Positions 13,863-21,834 of a stretch of 27,250 bases of DNA are shown here, piece by piece. The translations under genes were made by a program, and so were the position numbers. How positions within the stretch are numbered: position 1 is the stretch's first letter; each line of letters begins with the position of its first letter. Source of the DNA: DATKBT01 sp035546295 (lineage in GTDB: Bacteria; Acidobacteriota; Thermoanaerobaculia; Multivoradales; Multivoraceae); NCBI GenBank assembly GCA_035546295.1, contig DATKBT010000048.1:1-27250 (forward strand), in the 5' to 3' direction. Below the pieces are notes generated by a model, which had not been told where the DNA came from, searched no databases, and was given only the letters and a program-made list of their open reading frames with translations.

Positions 13863-16800
13863 TCACCAACCGGTCGAGATGGTGAACCCGAACTCGCCGT
13901 CGCTGTCCGGACGCTGGAAGGGGTGCGCGTAGTAGAGCTCGATCGGCAGGTAGCCGCCGAGCAGGACCCGGGCGGCGATGCCGGCGCTCACCACGGGCAC
14001 CCGCTCGATGGTGTCCTCGACGAAGTCGAGCTCGACCGAGGAATCCTCGGTCCAGGCGGCGCCGGCGTCGACGAAGAGGGCGAGCTCGGTGGGCAGCCAG
14101 CGCAGCTCGATCAGGCCGAACTGCTCGGTGCCGAACAGGGGCAGGCGCAGCTCGAAGCTCGCCACCGCCAGCCGACTGCCGATCAGCCGCTCGAACTCGG
14201 GGCACCGGTTCGAGCCGTCGATTCGCGTGCACTCCGCGGCGTCGAAGGAGTCGATGTCGTAGCCGCGCACCAGCGCGCTGCGGCCGACGTAGAGCGGGTT
14301 CAGCCGCTCGTCCTCCTGGTCGGTGCCGTAGCGACCGTAGTGCAGCGCGCGGAAGGCGAAGGTGACAGGGCGGGCGAAGAAGTAGCGTCTGAAGTCCGCG
14401 ATCGCCGTCTGGAACTCGAGGTCTCCCGAGTTGGCCTCGAGCTCGAGGCGGTAGCGCCCGCCGCGCAGCGGCGAGATGAAGCCGAAGTACGAAGTGTCGC
14501 CGACCAGCGCCGCCGAGCCGCTGTAGATGTCGATCGCCTCGGGATCCGGTAGGTCGACGCGCTCGCTGCCGAGCGCGCTGGAGCCGACGAAGAAAAAGCG
14601 GTTGACGCGGTTGTTGAAGTCGTAGCGGGTGGCGCCCACCGCGACCTCGATCCGCCGCGTGAACGAGAGCGGGTACTGGCCGATGAGCTCGGCCTGGTCG
14701 ACGGTGACCACCTGCAGGCGCTCCTCGATGACGTCGGCAAGCACCGGCTCGCCGTCGATCTCGACCACCTCCTGCGTGAGCGCGGTGCGCCCGCTCAGGA
14801 AGGGGATGTGCGACACCTGGGCCCCCCACTGGAAGCGGTTCTCCTGGTTCAGGTAGAAGACCTCGCCGCCGATGCTCTCGGCGAAGTCGAGGCCGCCGCC
14901 GCTGCTGCCGCCCTGGAAGGTGAAGCCGAGCTGGTGGCGTCCGAGGAGATCGCTGTAGTAAGCGCTGATCGAGCCGCCGGCGCCGAGCCCGAAGCGATCC
15001 ACCCCGATTCCGACCGAGGGCGGGCCGAGGTAGGCGAGGCGCAGGCGCGGGCTGTAGTCGGCGGTCGGGTACTGGGCCTCGGACTGGGGGAGCCCGGCGG
15101 TGGTGTCGGCGAGATAGCTCTCGACCTCGGAGGTCGCGGCGCCGGTCGCCGGCGCGGCCGGCGGCAGGATCGCGGCGATTCGGCCGGGGGGGCGGGTGTA
15201 GGGAGCACGCGCCCGGTCCTCGAGGCGGTAGATGTTCCACTTGCCCCCCTCGAGCGCCGAGTACGCGATCGAGCCGGCGGCCGAGGCCACGGTGAGCGAC
15301 GGGGACAGGTCGGTAATCCCGGTGGCGCCGGTCTGCAGGCGGGTCAGCGCCAGCAGGCTGCCGGTCTCGAGGTCGTAGCGGAAGACGTCGGGAACGCCCT
15401 CGGGATCGGACACGAAGTAGAGGCTGCGGCCGTCCGGAGCGAACGAGGGATCGATGTGCTTGGCGTCGTCGAACAGGTCGAGAACGTCCACCTCACCGCT
15501 GGCGACATCGAGCAGCGCGAGCTGCAACGGTCCGTAAGCGAGCTGCTCGAGGTCGGTCTGCGGGCCGCGGTCGCTGACGAAGGCGATCGTGCGTCCGTCG
15601 GGCGAGAACTTCGGCTGGATGTCGCTGTAGAGGTCGTCGGTGAGACGAGTCAGCCGATCGCCCTCCAGGTCGTAGAGGAAGAGGTCGCTGGTCCCGTGCA
15701 CGTAGCCCGAGAAGACGATCGTGCGTCCGTCGGGCGAGAACGAGGGGTTTCGGACTGCTTCGATCCCCTCCGGCGAGATCCTGCGGATCACCCGCCGGCG
15801 CTCGACGTCGAAGGTGACGATCTGCTGGTCGCCCTTGGCGAAGACCACGAAGGCGAGCCGGTCGCCGTCCGGCGACCAGGCCGCCGAGGAGTCGATGAAG
15901 CTGAGGGCGTCGAAGTGCGGATCGGCGTCGGCGGAGACCAGCCGAGTGATGATCTCGCCGCTGTCGGCGTCGGCCAGGTAGAGATCGAGGCTGAACAGGT
16001 CGCGGGTGGAGAGGAAGGCGACGGTGAGCCCGTCGGGGCTGTACGACGGCGCCACGTTGAGGTCGGCGCCGACCTGGTCTGAGTGGAGCAGCGGCGTGCC
16101 GTAGGTGGCGGGCTCCGAGCGCTCGGCGATCACCGGCTGATACGCGCTGCGGAGGCTGGCGTGAAAGTCGGCCAGGAGCTCCTCGACGCTCAGATCGAGA
16201 CGATCGCGGAACGCGGTCTCGACGCCGGTGAGGGCCGCGTCGAGGAACAACGGCCTGATGATGCCATCCCCCCAGCGCCCGGCGATGTAGGCCCACAGCG
16301 CCTGTCCATACTGGTAGGGCGAGAGCCGCAGGCGCTGGGGCCTCTCGGGATCGGGCAGCAGATCGTGGACGATGGCGTCGCGCATCCACATCGCGGTCTG
16401 CGCGTCCTGGCGTCCCTGCGAGAGGTACTCGGCGAGCCCCTCGACCAGCCAGAGCGGGAGCTGCATGAGCTGCACCTGCCGCCCGGGGCCGGGGGTGAAG
16501 CGCTCGGCGATGTCGAACTGGAACGCGTGCACGAGCTCGTGACCGAGGACGTGGGCGTTCTCGGCGTTGACGCCGGTGAGCGGCATCACGACGCGGTCCT
16601 GGAGCGGCTCGGTGAAACCGCCGGTGCCCTCGCCGATCAGCCCGCCGGTGGTCAGGGTCTGCTGGAAGTCGGCGTGGTTGGCGTAGATCACCAGCGGCTT
16701 GCGCTCCTCGAACTGGTGGCGGAAGACGTCGGAGAGGCGCGCGTACCAGCGCTCGGAGAGCCGAGCGAGCTGGCGGTCGACGGCGCTGTCCGGCGGGTAG

Positions 16801-16991
16801 GTGTGGACCAGAAAGTGCTCGCTCTCGAGCACCTGGAAGTCGAAGTTCTCCCACAGCACCTTGTTGCGGCCGAAGTACTGGGGCTCGGCGATCGACGTGG
16901 TCGTCAGGGCGGCGACCAGGAGCAGGATGGCGATCGAGGAGCTTCGCCTCGGCGAGGAGTCACCGCGACCGGTTCGTGGGAGTCGATGCAT
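13863..16991 (-). CDS. Outer-membrane fusion protein: gluzincin protease, TolB-like propeller, BamA-type beta-barrel
   Basis: 1042 residues with a Sec signal peptide (IAILLLVAALTTTSIA, to about residue 35). A peptidase MA-like metalloprotease domain covers about 45-290: HVLGHELVHAFQFD holds the zinc motif HELVH (151-155), and LVEGLAEYL supplies the third ligand (Glu184). A six-bladed PD40/TolB-like propeller follows (about 300-590), with blades marked SPDGLTVAF, SPDGDRLAF, SPDGRTIVF, SPDGRTIAF and APDGRSLYF; two blades share an identical 25-base DNA stretch (near 15590 and 15720). From about 650 to the end is a beta-barrel of the bacterial surface antigen/Omp85 type, finishing in FGFTISTGW with a C-terminal aromatic residue. 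The likely arrangement is a barrel in the outer membrane with the protease and propeller in the periplasm or outside. The substrate is unknown. Confidence 0.9.
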   Translation of the reverse strand: MHRLPRTGRGDSSPRRSSSIAILLLVAALTTTSIAEPQYFGRNKVLWENFDFQVLESEHFLVHTYPPDSAVDRQLARLSERWYARLSDVFRHQFEERKPLVIYANHADFQQTLTTGGLIGEGTGGFTEPLQDRVVMPLTGVNAENAHVLGHELVHAFQFDIAERFTPGPGRQVQLMQLPLWLVEGLAEYLSQGRQDAQTAMWMRDAIVHDLLPDPERPQRLRLSPYQYGQALWAYIAGRWGDGIIRPLFLDAALTGVETAFRDRLDLSVEELLADFHASLRSAYQPVIAERSEPATYGTPLLHSDQVGADLNVAPSYSPDGLTVAFLSTRDLFSLDLYLADADSGEIITRLVSADADPHFDALSFIDSSAAWSPDGDRLAFVVFAKGDQQIVTFDVERRRVIRRISPEGIEAVRNPSFSPDGRTIVFSGYVHGTSDLFLYDLEGDRLTRLTDDLYSDIQPKFSPDGRTIAFVSDRGPQTDLEQLAYGPLQLALLDVASGEVDVLDLFDDAKHIDPSFAPDGRSLYFVSDPEGVPDVFRYDLETGSLLALTRLQTGATGITDLSPSLTVASAAGSIAYSALEGGKWNIYRLEDRARAPYTRPPGRIAAILPPAAPATGAATSEVESYLADTTAGLPQSEAQYPTADYSPRLRLAYLGPPSVGIGVDRFGLGAGGSISAYYSDLLGRHQLGFTFQGGSSGGGLDFAESIGGEVFYLNQENRFQWGAQVSHIPFLSGRTALTQEVVEIDGEPVLADVIEERLQVVTVDQAELIGQYPLSFTRRIEVAVGATRYDFNNRVNRFFFVGSSALGSERVDLPDPEAIDIYSGSAALVGDTSYFGFISPLRGGRYRLELEANSGDLEFQTAIADFRRYFFARPVTFAFRALHYGRYGTDQEDERLNPLYVGRSALVRGYDIDSFDAAECTRIDGSNRCPEFERLIGSRLAVASFELRLPLFGTEQFGLIELRWLPTELALFVDAGAAWTEDSSVELDFVEDTIERVPVVSAGIAARVLLGGYLPIELYYAHPFQRPDSDGEFGFTISTGW

Positions 16992-17354
16992 TGGCTCACT
17001 CCGGCTTTGCGGAGGCAGAGGTCACCTCCGTTTCGGGTCGCCGTCGAAGGCTGCAAGGATGCTGCCGGTCGTCGCCGGCCCTTCGGCATGGGAGCCTCGG
17101 GACGAGTCCGCGGGAAAACGCCGGCAGCAGGGGCTCAAGGAGCGGGCTCGGCGCCGCACCGCCGCCGCGCACCGGCCGCGTGCACCTGCCCCTGCGCACC
17201 GCCCTCGCCTGGTCCCTGCGCACCCTCGGGCGCTACCGCACCTGTGCCGAAGCCGGTAACCTCTACCCTCGGGCGCGAAAAAGCTACCCACTCGAAGTGC
17301 CCCCGAGAGCCGGGTCGGTTGATACCATCGTCAGCTCCTCCTGGAAGCTCACGA
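16992..17354. other. Intergenic region between the divergent protease-barrel and fRMsr genes
   Basis: 363 bases without a supported gene. Frames here are Arg/Ala-rich with no recognisable motif. A clear ribosome-binding site GGAAG (17343-17347) lies seven bases before the fRMsr ATG. Promoters for both divergent genes should lie here, but I cannot name convincing -35/-10 pairs. Confidence 0.6.
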
Positions 17355-17921
17355 ATGTCCATTGGTCAAGAGACGATCCGTTCGGCGCCGCCCGGAGCCG
17401 ACGAGCGCCGGCGAAGCTACCGGGCGCTGGCCGCCGAGCTCGACGAGCTCCTGTCCGCGGAACTGGACGAGGTGGCCGCGATGGCGACCTTCGCCGCGGT
17501 CGTCCACCACTCCCTGCGCCAGGCGAGCTGGACCGGCTTCTACCGCCGGGTCGCGCCCGATCTGCTGCGCGTCGGCCCCTATCAGGGTCCCCTGGGTTGC
17601 CTGGAGATCGAGCTTTCACGGGGCGTGTGCGGGGCTGCCGCGCGCGAGCGCCGAACCCAGGTGGTGGCCGACGTCGAAGCGTTCCCCGGCCACATCGCGT
17701 GCGATCCGGCGTCGCGCTCGGAGCTGGTGGTCCCGGTCTTCGACCTCGCCGGGAACGTGGTCGCGGTGCTCGACCTCGACTCGCATCAGCCGAGCGCGTT
17801 TGACGAGCTCGACGCCGTCGAGCTGGAATCCCTGGTGGCGAAGCTCGCGCCCTTCTTCGGGACCGGCACCCCGCGAGAAGGCCCGCGAGAAGGCCTGCGA
17901 GAGGGCCGGCGAGAAGGATAG
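17355..17921 (+). CDS. msrC: Free methionine-(R)-sulfoxide reductase, GAF domain
   Basis: 188 residues. A single GAF domain (about 20-172) matches the fRMsr family (E. coli MsrC/YebR), which reduces free methionine-R-sulfoxide to methionine with thioredoxin-type electrons in the cytosol. The three family cysteines are present at Cys82 (GPLGCLEI), Cys92 (RGVCGAA) and Cys116 (GHIACDPAS), with the same 10 and 24 residue spacing as in E. coli; the terminal AVLDLDS motif is also there. The ATG at 17355 follows GGAAG. The last 16 residues are a low-complexity tail made of REG repeats, encoded by a period-12 DNA repeat outside the conserved domain. The next gene starts five bases after the stop, so the two form an operon. 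Confidence 0.94.
   Translation: MSIGQETIRSAPPGADERRRSYRALAAELDELLSAELDEVAAMATFAAVVHHSLRQASWTGFYRRVAPDLLRVGPYQGPLGCLEIELSRGVCGAAARERRTQVVADVEAFPGHIACDPASRSELVVPVFDLAGNVVAVLDLDSHQPSAFDELDAVELESLVAKLAPFFGTGTPREGPREGLREGRREG
17873..17919 (+). repeat. Period-12 tandem repeat at the fRMsr 3' end, carrying the next gene's ribosome-binding site
   Basis: Four units of 12 bases (last one incomplete) of the form GCGAGAAGGCCC start at 17873, 17885, 17897 and 17909. In frame they encode the REG tail of fRMsr. The last unit supplies the purine-rich GAGAAGGA placed eight bases before the GTG of the following gene. Compare the repeats at 23271-23294 and 25304-25351. Confidence 0.85.
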
Positions 17922-17926
17922 TCGTC

Positions 17927-18481
17927 GTGCGCGTCAAGGGTGCCGTCCTCCTGGCTCGAGGTGCGTTCGTGCGGTCCGAGCACGGGGAGGAGGCGTGGAA
18001 GAGGGTCGTCGACAGCACCTCGGCCAGCGCGCGCCAGACGCTCGGCGGATCGATCCTCAGCGCGAGCTGGTACCCCTTCGCCGTCAACGCCGAGCTCGAC
18101 GAGGCGATCGTCCGCGTCGTCGGTGGCGGCGACCGGAGCATCTTCAAGCAGATCGGCGCGTCTTCGGCGCGCGAGAACCTGGGCGGCGCGCACCGCTCGT
18201 TCCTGGCGCCCGACAACCCGCAGGCCTTTCTCGCCCGAACCGGCTCGATCTATCGCTTCTACTACGACCACGGCCATCGCGAGTACGAAGCCACCGGACC
18301 GACCTCGGGCGTGATGACGACGTACGACGCCGAGACGTACTCGGAGACCGACTGCCTGACCGTGATCGGCTGGTACGAGCAGGCGCTGGCCCTGTGCGGC
18401 GCGCGCGAGGTCGAGATCGACGAGGTGACCTGCCGGGCGAAGGGCGGGCCCCACTGCCGCTACCAGCTGCGCTGGCAGTGA
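17927..18481 (+). CDS. V4R-like (4-vinyl reductase/heme-NO-binding-like) small-molecule-binding protein
   Basis: 184 residues, no membrane segment or signal peptide. A helical N-terminal part (EEAWKRVVDSTSASARQTL) is followed by a mixed part (FKQIGASSARENLGGAHRSF, ARTGSIYRFYYDHGHREYEA). The C-terminus, EVEIDEVTCRAKGGPHCRYQLRW, has the paired-Cys pattern C-x(3)-G-x(3)-C-x-(aromatic/aliphatic)-x-x-x-W of V4R domains and of related DUF2378/HNOB-like proteins. Such domains bind small hydrophobic or redox ligands and often control partner proteins. Whether the two Cys are functional is unknown. The GTG start follows the repeat-derived GAGAAGGA site and lies five bases after fRMsr. A paralogue-like protein at 21835 has the same layout. 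Family level is inferred from motif and layout only. Confidence 0.65.
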   Translation: MRVKGAVLLARGAFVRSEHGEEAWKRVVDSTSASARQTLGGSILSASWYPFAVNAELDEAIVRVVGGGDRSIFKQIGASSARENLGGAHRSFLAPDNPQAFLARTGSIYRFYYDHGHREYEATGPTSGVMTTYDAETYSETDCLTVIGWYEQALALCGAREVEIDEVTCRAKGGPHCRYQLRWQ

Positions 18482-18549
18482 GGGCGGCGACCAGCTGCGC
18501 ATGCTGCGCCTGGTGCGGCCCGGTGCGAGCGGCTCCCCTGCGGCCTCCC

Positions 18550-20250
18550 TCACCTGGTCAGCCAGCCGAACTCCTGCGGTTTGCGTCGGGCGTCCGGATC
18601 GATCATCACGTTGACGACCGAGACGCCGTCGCCAGCGAGCGCCTGGTCGAGCGCGGGCCCGAGCCCGGATAGCGACTCGACCCGGAACCCCCGCCCGCCG
18701 AAAGCCTCGGCGATCAGCTCGTAGCGCGCCCCGACGGTGTAGGCCCAGGGTTGGGGGATCTCGTCGAGCTCGTGGACGCCGGTCTGGATGCCGTTGTTGT
18801 TGAGGACGATGAACGTGATCGGCAGGCGGTGGCGGCAGGCGACCTCGACCTCCATGCCGCTGAAGCCGAAGGCCGAGTCCCCCTGCACGGCGACCACCTT
18901 CCTGTCGTCGTGCACGACCGCGGCCGCGATTGCGAAGCCGCAGCCGACACCCATCGTCCCGAAGCTGCCGGCGTCGAGCCGGTGTCGAGGGTGGAAGTTG
19001 GGAAGCACGGTGCGTGAGATGTCCATGGTGTTCGCCCCCTCGGCGACGACCACCGTGTCCTCGGAAAGCCGATCCCTGATCTCGCGCAGCGCGCGGTAGT
19101 AGCCGAGAGTCTCGGCGTCGTCGTCGAGCATCGCCTGCACCGCGGCCAGGTTGTGCTCCGAACGCTCGCGAAGCGCCCGCCGCCAGGCGCTGTCCACCGG
19201 GTGGCTCCAAGGCTCCGCCTCGAGCGCCGCGTCGAGCTGGCGCGCGACCGCCTTCGCGTCACCGACCAGAGCGACGTCGGCCGGGACGCCGTTGCCCATC
19301 TCCTCGCCGGCGATGTCGATCTGGATCGTCCTGACGCCCTCGGCGAAGCGCGGCGGACGGCCGAAGTGGAGCATCCAGTTGAGGCGCGCGCCGATCAGCA
19401 GCACGACGTCGGCGTTCTGGAGTGCGAAGGAGCGCGCCGGGGCCGCGGACAGCTCATGATCGTCGCGCAGCACCCCCTTACCCATCGGCGTCGGCAGGAA
19501 GGGGATCCGGCTGCGCTCGACCAGGGCGCGCACCTCGGCCTCGGCGCGCGAGTAGGCGGCGCCCTTGCCCACGACGATGAGCGGCCGCTCGGCGCGACGG
19601 AGCAGGTCGAGGGCGCGCTCGACTTCGGCGGGGTCGGCGTGCGGACGCGGAGGCTCGGGGCAGCGCGGGCTCCACTCCACCGCGTTCGCGGGCGCCGCGC
19701 CCGAGATGAGGTCGTTGGGGAGGTCGAGGTAGACCGCTCCCGGGCGTCCGTAGAGGCTCGAGCGGATCGCCTGCTCGACGTAGAACGGGATGCGCTCGAG
19801 CGAGTCCGGGCGTGCGGCGTACTTGACGAAGGGGCGCGCGGCCTCGATCTGGGGCGCCTCCTGGAAGGCTCCGAGCCCGTTCTGGAAGCCGTCGTTGGCG
19901 CCGCCGATCAGGAGCATCGGCCAGCAGTTCGCCCAGGCGTTGGCGAGGCCGGCGACGGCGTGGACCATTCCCGGTCCCGAGACCGTCAGGCAGACGCCGG
20001 GTCTGCCGGTCAGATAGCCGACCGCTCCGGCTGCGTAGCTCGCTGCCTGCTCGTTGCGAAAACCGACGTAGCGCATCCCCTCCTTCTGCACCGCGCGGGC
20101 AATGCCGTAGATCGGGAAGCCGACGACGCCGAAGACGGTGTCGACCCCCTGGCGCCGCAGCGCGCGTGCGATCACGGTGCCTCCGCGGAGCTCCTCGGAG
20201 GCGTCGCTCGTCGGGGCCGTGGCGGTCCGTGCTTCGGTGGCTTCGGTCAT
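18550..20250 (-). CDS. ThDP-dependent 2-hydroxyacyl-CoA lyase / oxalyl-CoA decarboxylase-type enzyme
   Basis: 566 residues in three ThDP domains: pyrimidine-binding (about 22-190), central (210-345) and pyrophosphate-binding (385-560). The catalytic Glu67 is in FRNEQAASYAAGAVGYLTG. The ThDP-Mg motif runs from GDSAFGFSGM (457) to VLNNNGIQTG. The stretch ANAWANCWPMLLIGG, the GAFQEAPQIEAARPF region and the end KPQEFGWLTR resemble human HACL1 and its bacterial relatives more than Oxalobacter oxalyl-CoA decarboxylase, which has SSEREIVDLQQGDYEE there. The enzyme would cleave a 2-hydroxyacyl-CoA (or oxalyl-CoA) to formyl-CoA and an aldehyde (or CO2). It overlaps the CoA-transferase gene by four bases, which suggests a shared pathway in which the transferase makes or regenerates the CoA ester. 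The physiological acid is not decided. Confidence 0.88.
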   Translation of the reverse strand: MTEATEARTATAPTSDASEELRGGTVIARALRRQGVDTVFGVVGFPIYGIARAVQKEGMRYVGFRNEQAASYAAGAVGYLTGRPGVCLTVSGPGMVHAVAGLANAWANCWPMLLIGGANDGFQNGLGAFQEAPQIEAARPFVKYAARPDSLERIPFYVEQAIRSSLYGRPGAVYLDLPNDLISGAAPANAVEWSPRCPEPPRPHADPAEVERALDLLRRAERPLIVVGKGAAYSRAEAEVRALVERSRIPFLPTPMGKGVLRDDHELSAAPARSFALQNADVVLLIGARLNWMLHFGRPPRFAEGVRTIQIDIAGEEMGNGVPADVALVGDAKAVARQLDAALEAEPWSHPVDSAWRRALRERSEHNLAAVQAMLDDDAETLGYYRALREIRDRLSEDTVVVAEGANTMDISRTVLPNFHPRHRLDAGSFGTMGVGCGFAIAAAVVHDDRKVVAVQGDSAFGFSGMEVEVACRHRLPITFIVLNNNGIQTGVHELDEIPQPWAYTVGARYELIAEAFGGRGFRVESLSGLGPALDQALAGDGVSVVNVMIDPDARRKPQEFGWLTR

Positions 20251-21497
20251 CGGTCCTCCTCTTCTGGCTCGAGCTCGGGCGCGAGCGGACCCGCGGGCTC
20301 GCGCCCCACGATTCCCTGCGCCCGCAGCCCTGCGATCTCCTCCGGTCCGAGGCCGAGCTCGGCCTGCAGGACCTCGGCGGTATGCCGCCCGAGCAGAGGC
20401 GCAGCTTCGATCTCGACGCTCGATCGCGACAGCCGGGCGGGCCAGCCGAGCAGGCGGACCGTGCCCACCCCTTCGTGCTCCACCTCGTGGACGAAACCTC
20501 GCTCCAGGAGATGCGGGTCGTTAAACAGGTCGAGGGTGTCGAACACGGCGCTCGATGGGACCCCCGCCGCGCCCAGGATGCGCATCGCCTCGTGCTTGGT
20601 GTGGCGGCGCGTCCAGGCCTCGATCTCGGCAGAGAGCGCGTCGCGGTTCTCGCGACGCAGCCGGCCTTCGGAGAACCGCTCGTCGTCGAGCAGGTCGGGG
20701 CGCTCGATCGCGCGGCAGAGCGTCTCCCACATCCGGTCGGTCATCGCCATCACGTAGACGTAGTCGTTGGCGCCGAATGGCCTGCAGGGATAGATGTTGA
20801 TCAGCGCGCTGACTCCGTTGCCGCGGCGGGGGGCGGGGCGGGTGCCCCACTTGGAGCCGAGCGCGATGGTGGTGCGCATGAAGTAGGTCATCGCCTCCTG
20901 CATCGACAGCTCGACCAGCTGCCCTTCGCCGGTGCGCAGGCGCTGGACGTAAGCGGCGGTCACCGCCAGCGCCATCTGGACGCCGGTGCCGGAGTCGCCC
21001 GTGGTCGGCCCCGGCCGGATCGGCGGGCCTTCGGGATCGCCGGTGACCGAGAGCGCGCCTGCCGCCGCCTGCGCCACCATGTCGAAACACTTGTACTCGG
21101 AGTAGGGGCCGAACGAGCCGAAGCCTTTGATGCGCGCATAGATCACGTCCGGGCGGATCTCGCGGATCGTCTCGTAGTCGAGATGGAGCTTCTCGATGAC
21201 GCCGGGGCCGAAGTTCTCGATGAACACGTCGAAGCGCGGCACGAGGTCGAGGAGGAGCTGCCGCCCTTCAGCCGTGTCGAGCGCCAGGCAGACCGAGCGC
21301 TTGTTGCTGTTCCAGTTGATGAAGTACTCGGAGTCCTCGAAGTCGTAGAGGCCGGCGAGCCCGCGCCCCGGGTCACCGGTGTTCGGGCGCTCGATCTTCA
21401 CCACCTCGGCGCCCAGCCAGGCGAGGGCCTGCGTGCACGCGGTGCCGGCCTCGTACTGGGTGAGGTCGAGCACCCGCATTCCGTCGAGCGCGGGCAT
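20247..21497 (-). CDS. Family III CoA-transferase (CaiB/BaiF, formyl-CoA:oxalate type)
   Basis: 416 residues, matching the family. ATG at 21497 chosen: GAGGAGACACCG precedes it and homology starts at MRVLDLTQYEAGTACTQ. Other landmarks are WLGAEVVKIERPNTGDPGR, FIENFGPGVIEKLHL and the catalytic Asp168 in TTGDSGTG, equivalent to Asp169 of Oxalobacter Frc. The C-terminal part reads GAAGVPSSAVFDTLDL and APLLGRHTAEVL. The enzyme moves CoA between acids through an aspartyl-CoA anhydride. Its final bases overlap the ThDP enzyme start (ATGA), and the pair recalls oxc-frc oxalate operons, but the partner's motifs favour a 2-hydroxyacyl-CoA substrate. The last 30 residues (GREPAGPLAPELEPEEEDR) are low complexity. 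Confidence 0.9.
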   Translation of the reverse strand: MPALDGMRVLDLTQYEAGTACTQALAWLGAEVVKIERPNTGDPGRGLAGLYDFEDSEYFINWNSNKRSVCLALDTAEGRQLLLDLVPRFDVFIENFGPGVIEKLHLDYETIREIRPDVIYARIKGFGSFGPYSEYKCFDMVAQAAAGALSVTGDPEGPPIRPGPTTGDSGTGVQMALAVTAAYVQRLRTGEGQLVELSMQEAMTYFMRTTIALGSKWGTRPAPRRGNGVSALINIYPCRPFGANDYVYVMAMTDRMWETLCRAIERPDLLDDERFSEGRLRRENRDALSAEIEAWTRRHTKHEAMRILGAAGVPSSAVFDTLDLFNDPHLLERGFVHEVEHEGVGTVRLLGWPARLSRSSVEIEAAPLLGRHTAEVLQAELGLGPEEIAGLRAQGIVGREPAGPLAPELEPEEEDR

Positions 21498-21834
21498 CGG
21501 TGTCTCCTCGGTCTCCCTCCCCGGAGCGTCGACCGTGAGGATGGCACATTCCCCGGGTCGCCAGTCGTTCCGAGCCTCTCGATCTCGACCTCGGCTTCCT
21601 CTCGACCGTCTGGACCTCCACCCCTCCTCCCCAGCCGATTCCTCTCGGCGGCACAGCCCGCCGATGCGATGCTGCGACGGAGCCTTCGCGCGGCTCACGG
21701 AGGACCCGCGACTCGCGAAGCCCGGGTTCCTCGCCGTGCGGGCGGCGCCGTTCACGCGGGCTAGAATCGCTCGACATCCAATCGCGATTCAATGCAGGAG
21801 AGCTCCAGGAGGCGACGCCCTCCGCAGGGGGACC
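21498..21834. other. Intergenic region between divergent CoA-transferase and V4R-like operons
   Basis: 337 bases with no gene. A TAGAAT hexamer at 21762-21767 is a plausible -10 box for the V4R-like/sigma/anti-sigma operon, leaving a leader of about 60 bases. Its -35 is weak. On the minus strand GGAGAC occurs twice just before the CoA-transferase ATG (ribosome-binding region). Confidence 0.45.

Noticed and set aside
15586..15745. 25-base identical sequences in the protease-barrel gene taken as a mobile repeat
   Set aside because: They fall in equivalent positions of two propeller blades, so internal blade duplication explains them.
16083..17354. Upstream extension of the fRMsr frame to 612 residues
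   Set aside because: It is antisense to the protease-barrel gene; GAF homology and a ribosome-binding site place the start at 17355.
18550..20250. Naming the ThDP enzyme oxalyl-CoA decarboxylase (oxc)
   Set aside because: Residues around the active site and the C-terminus look more like HACL; the specific name would overstate the evidence.
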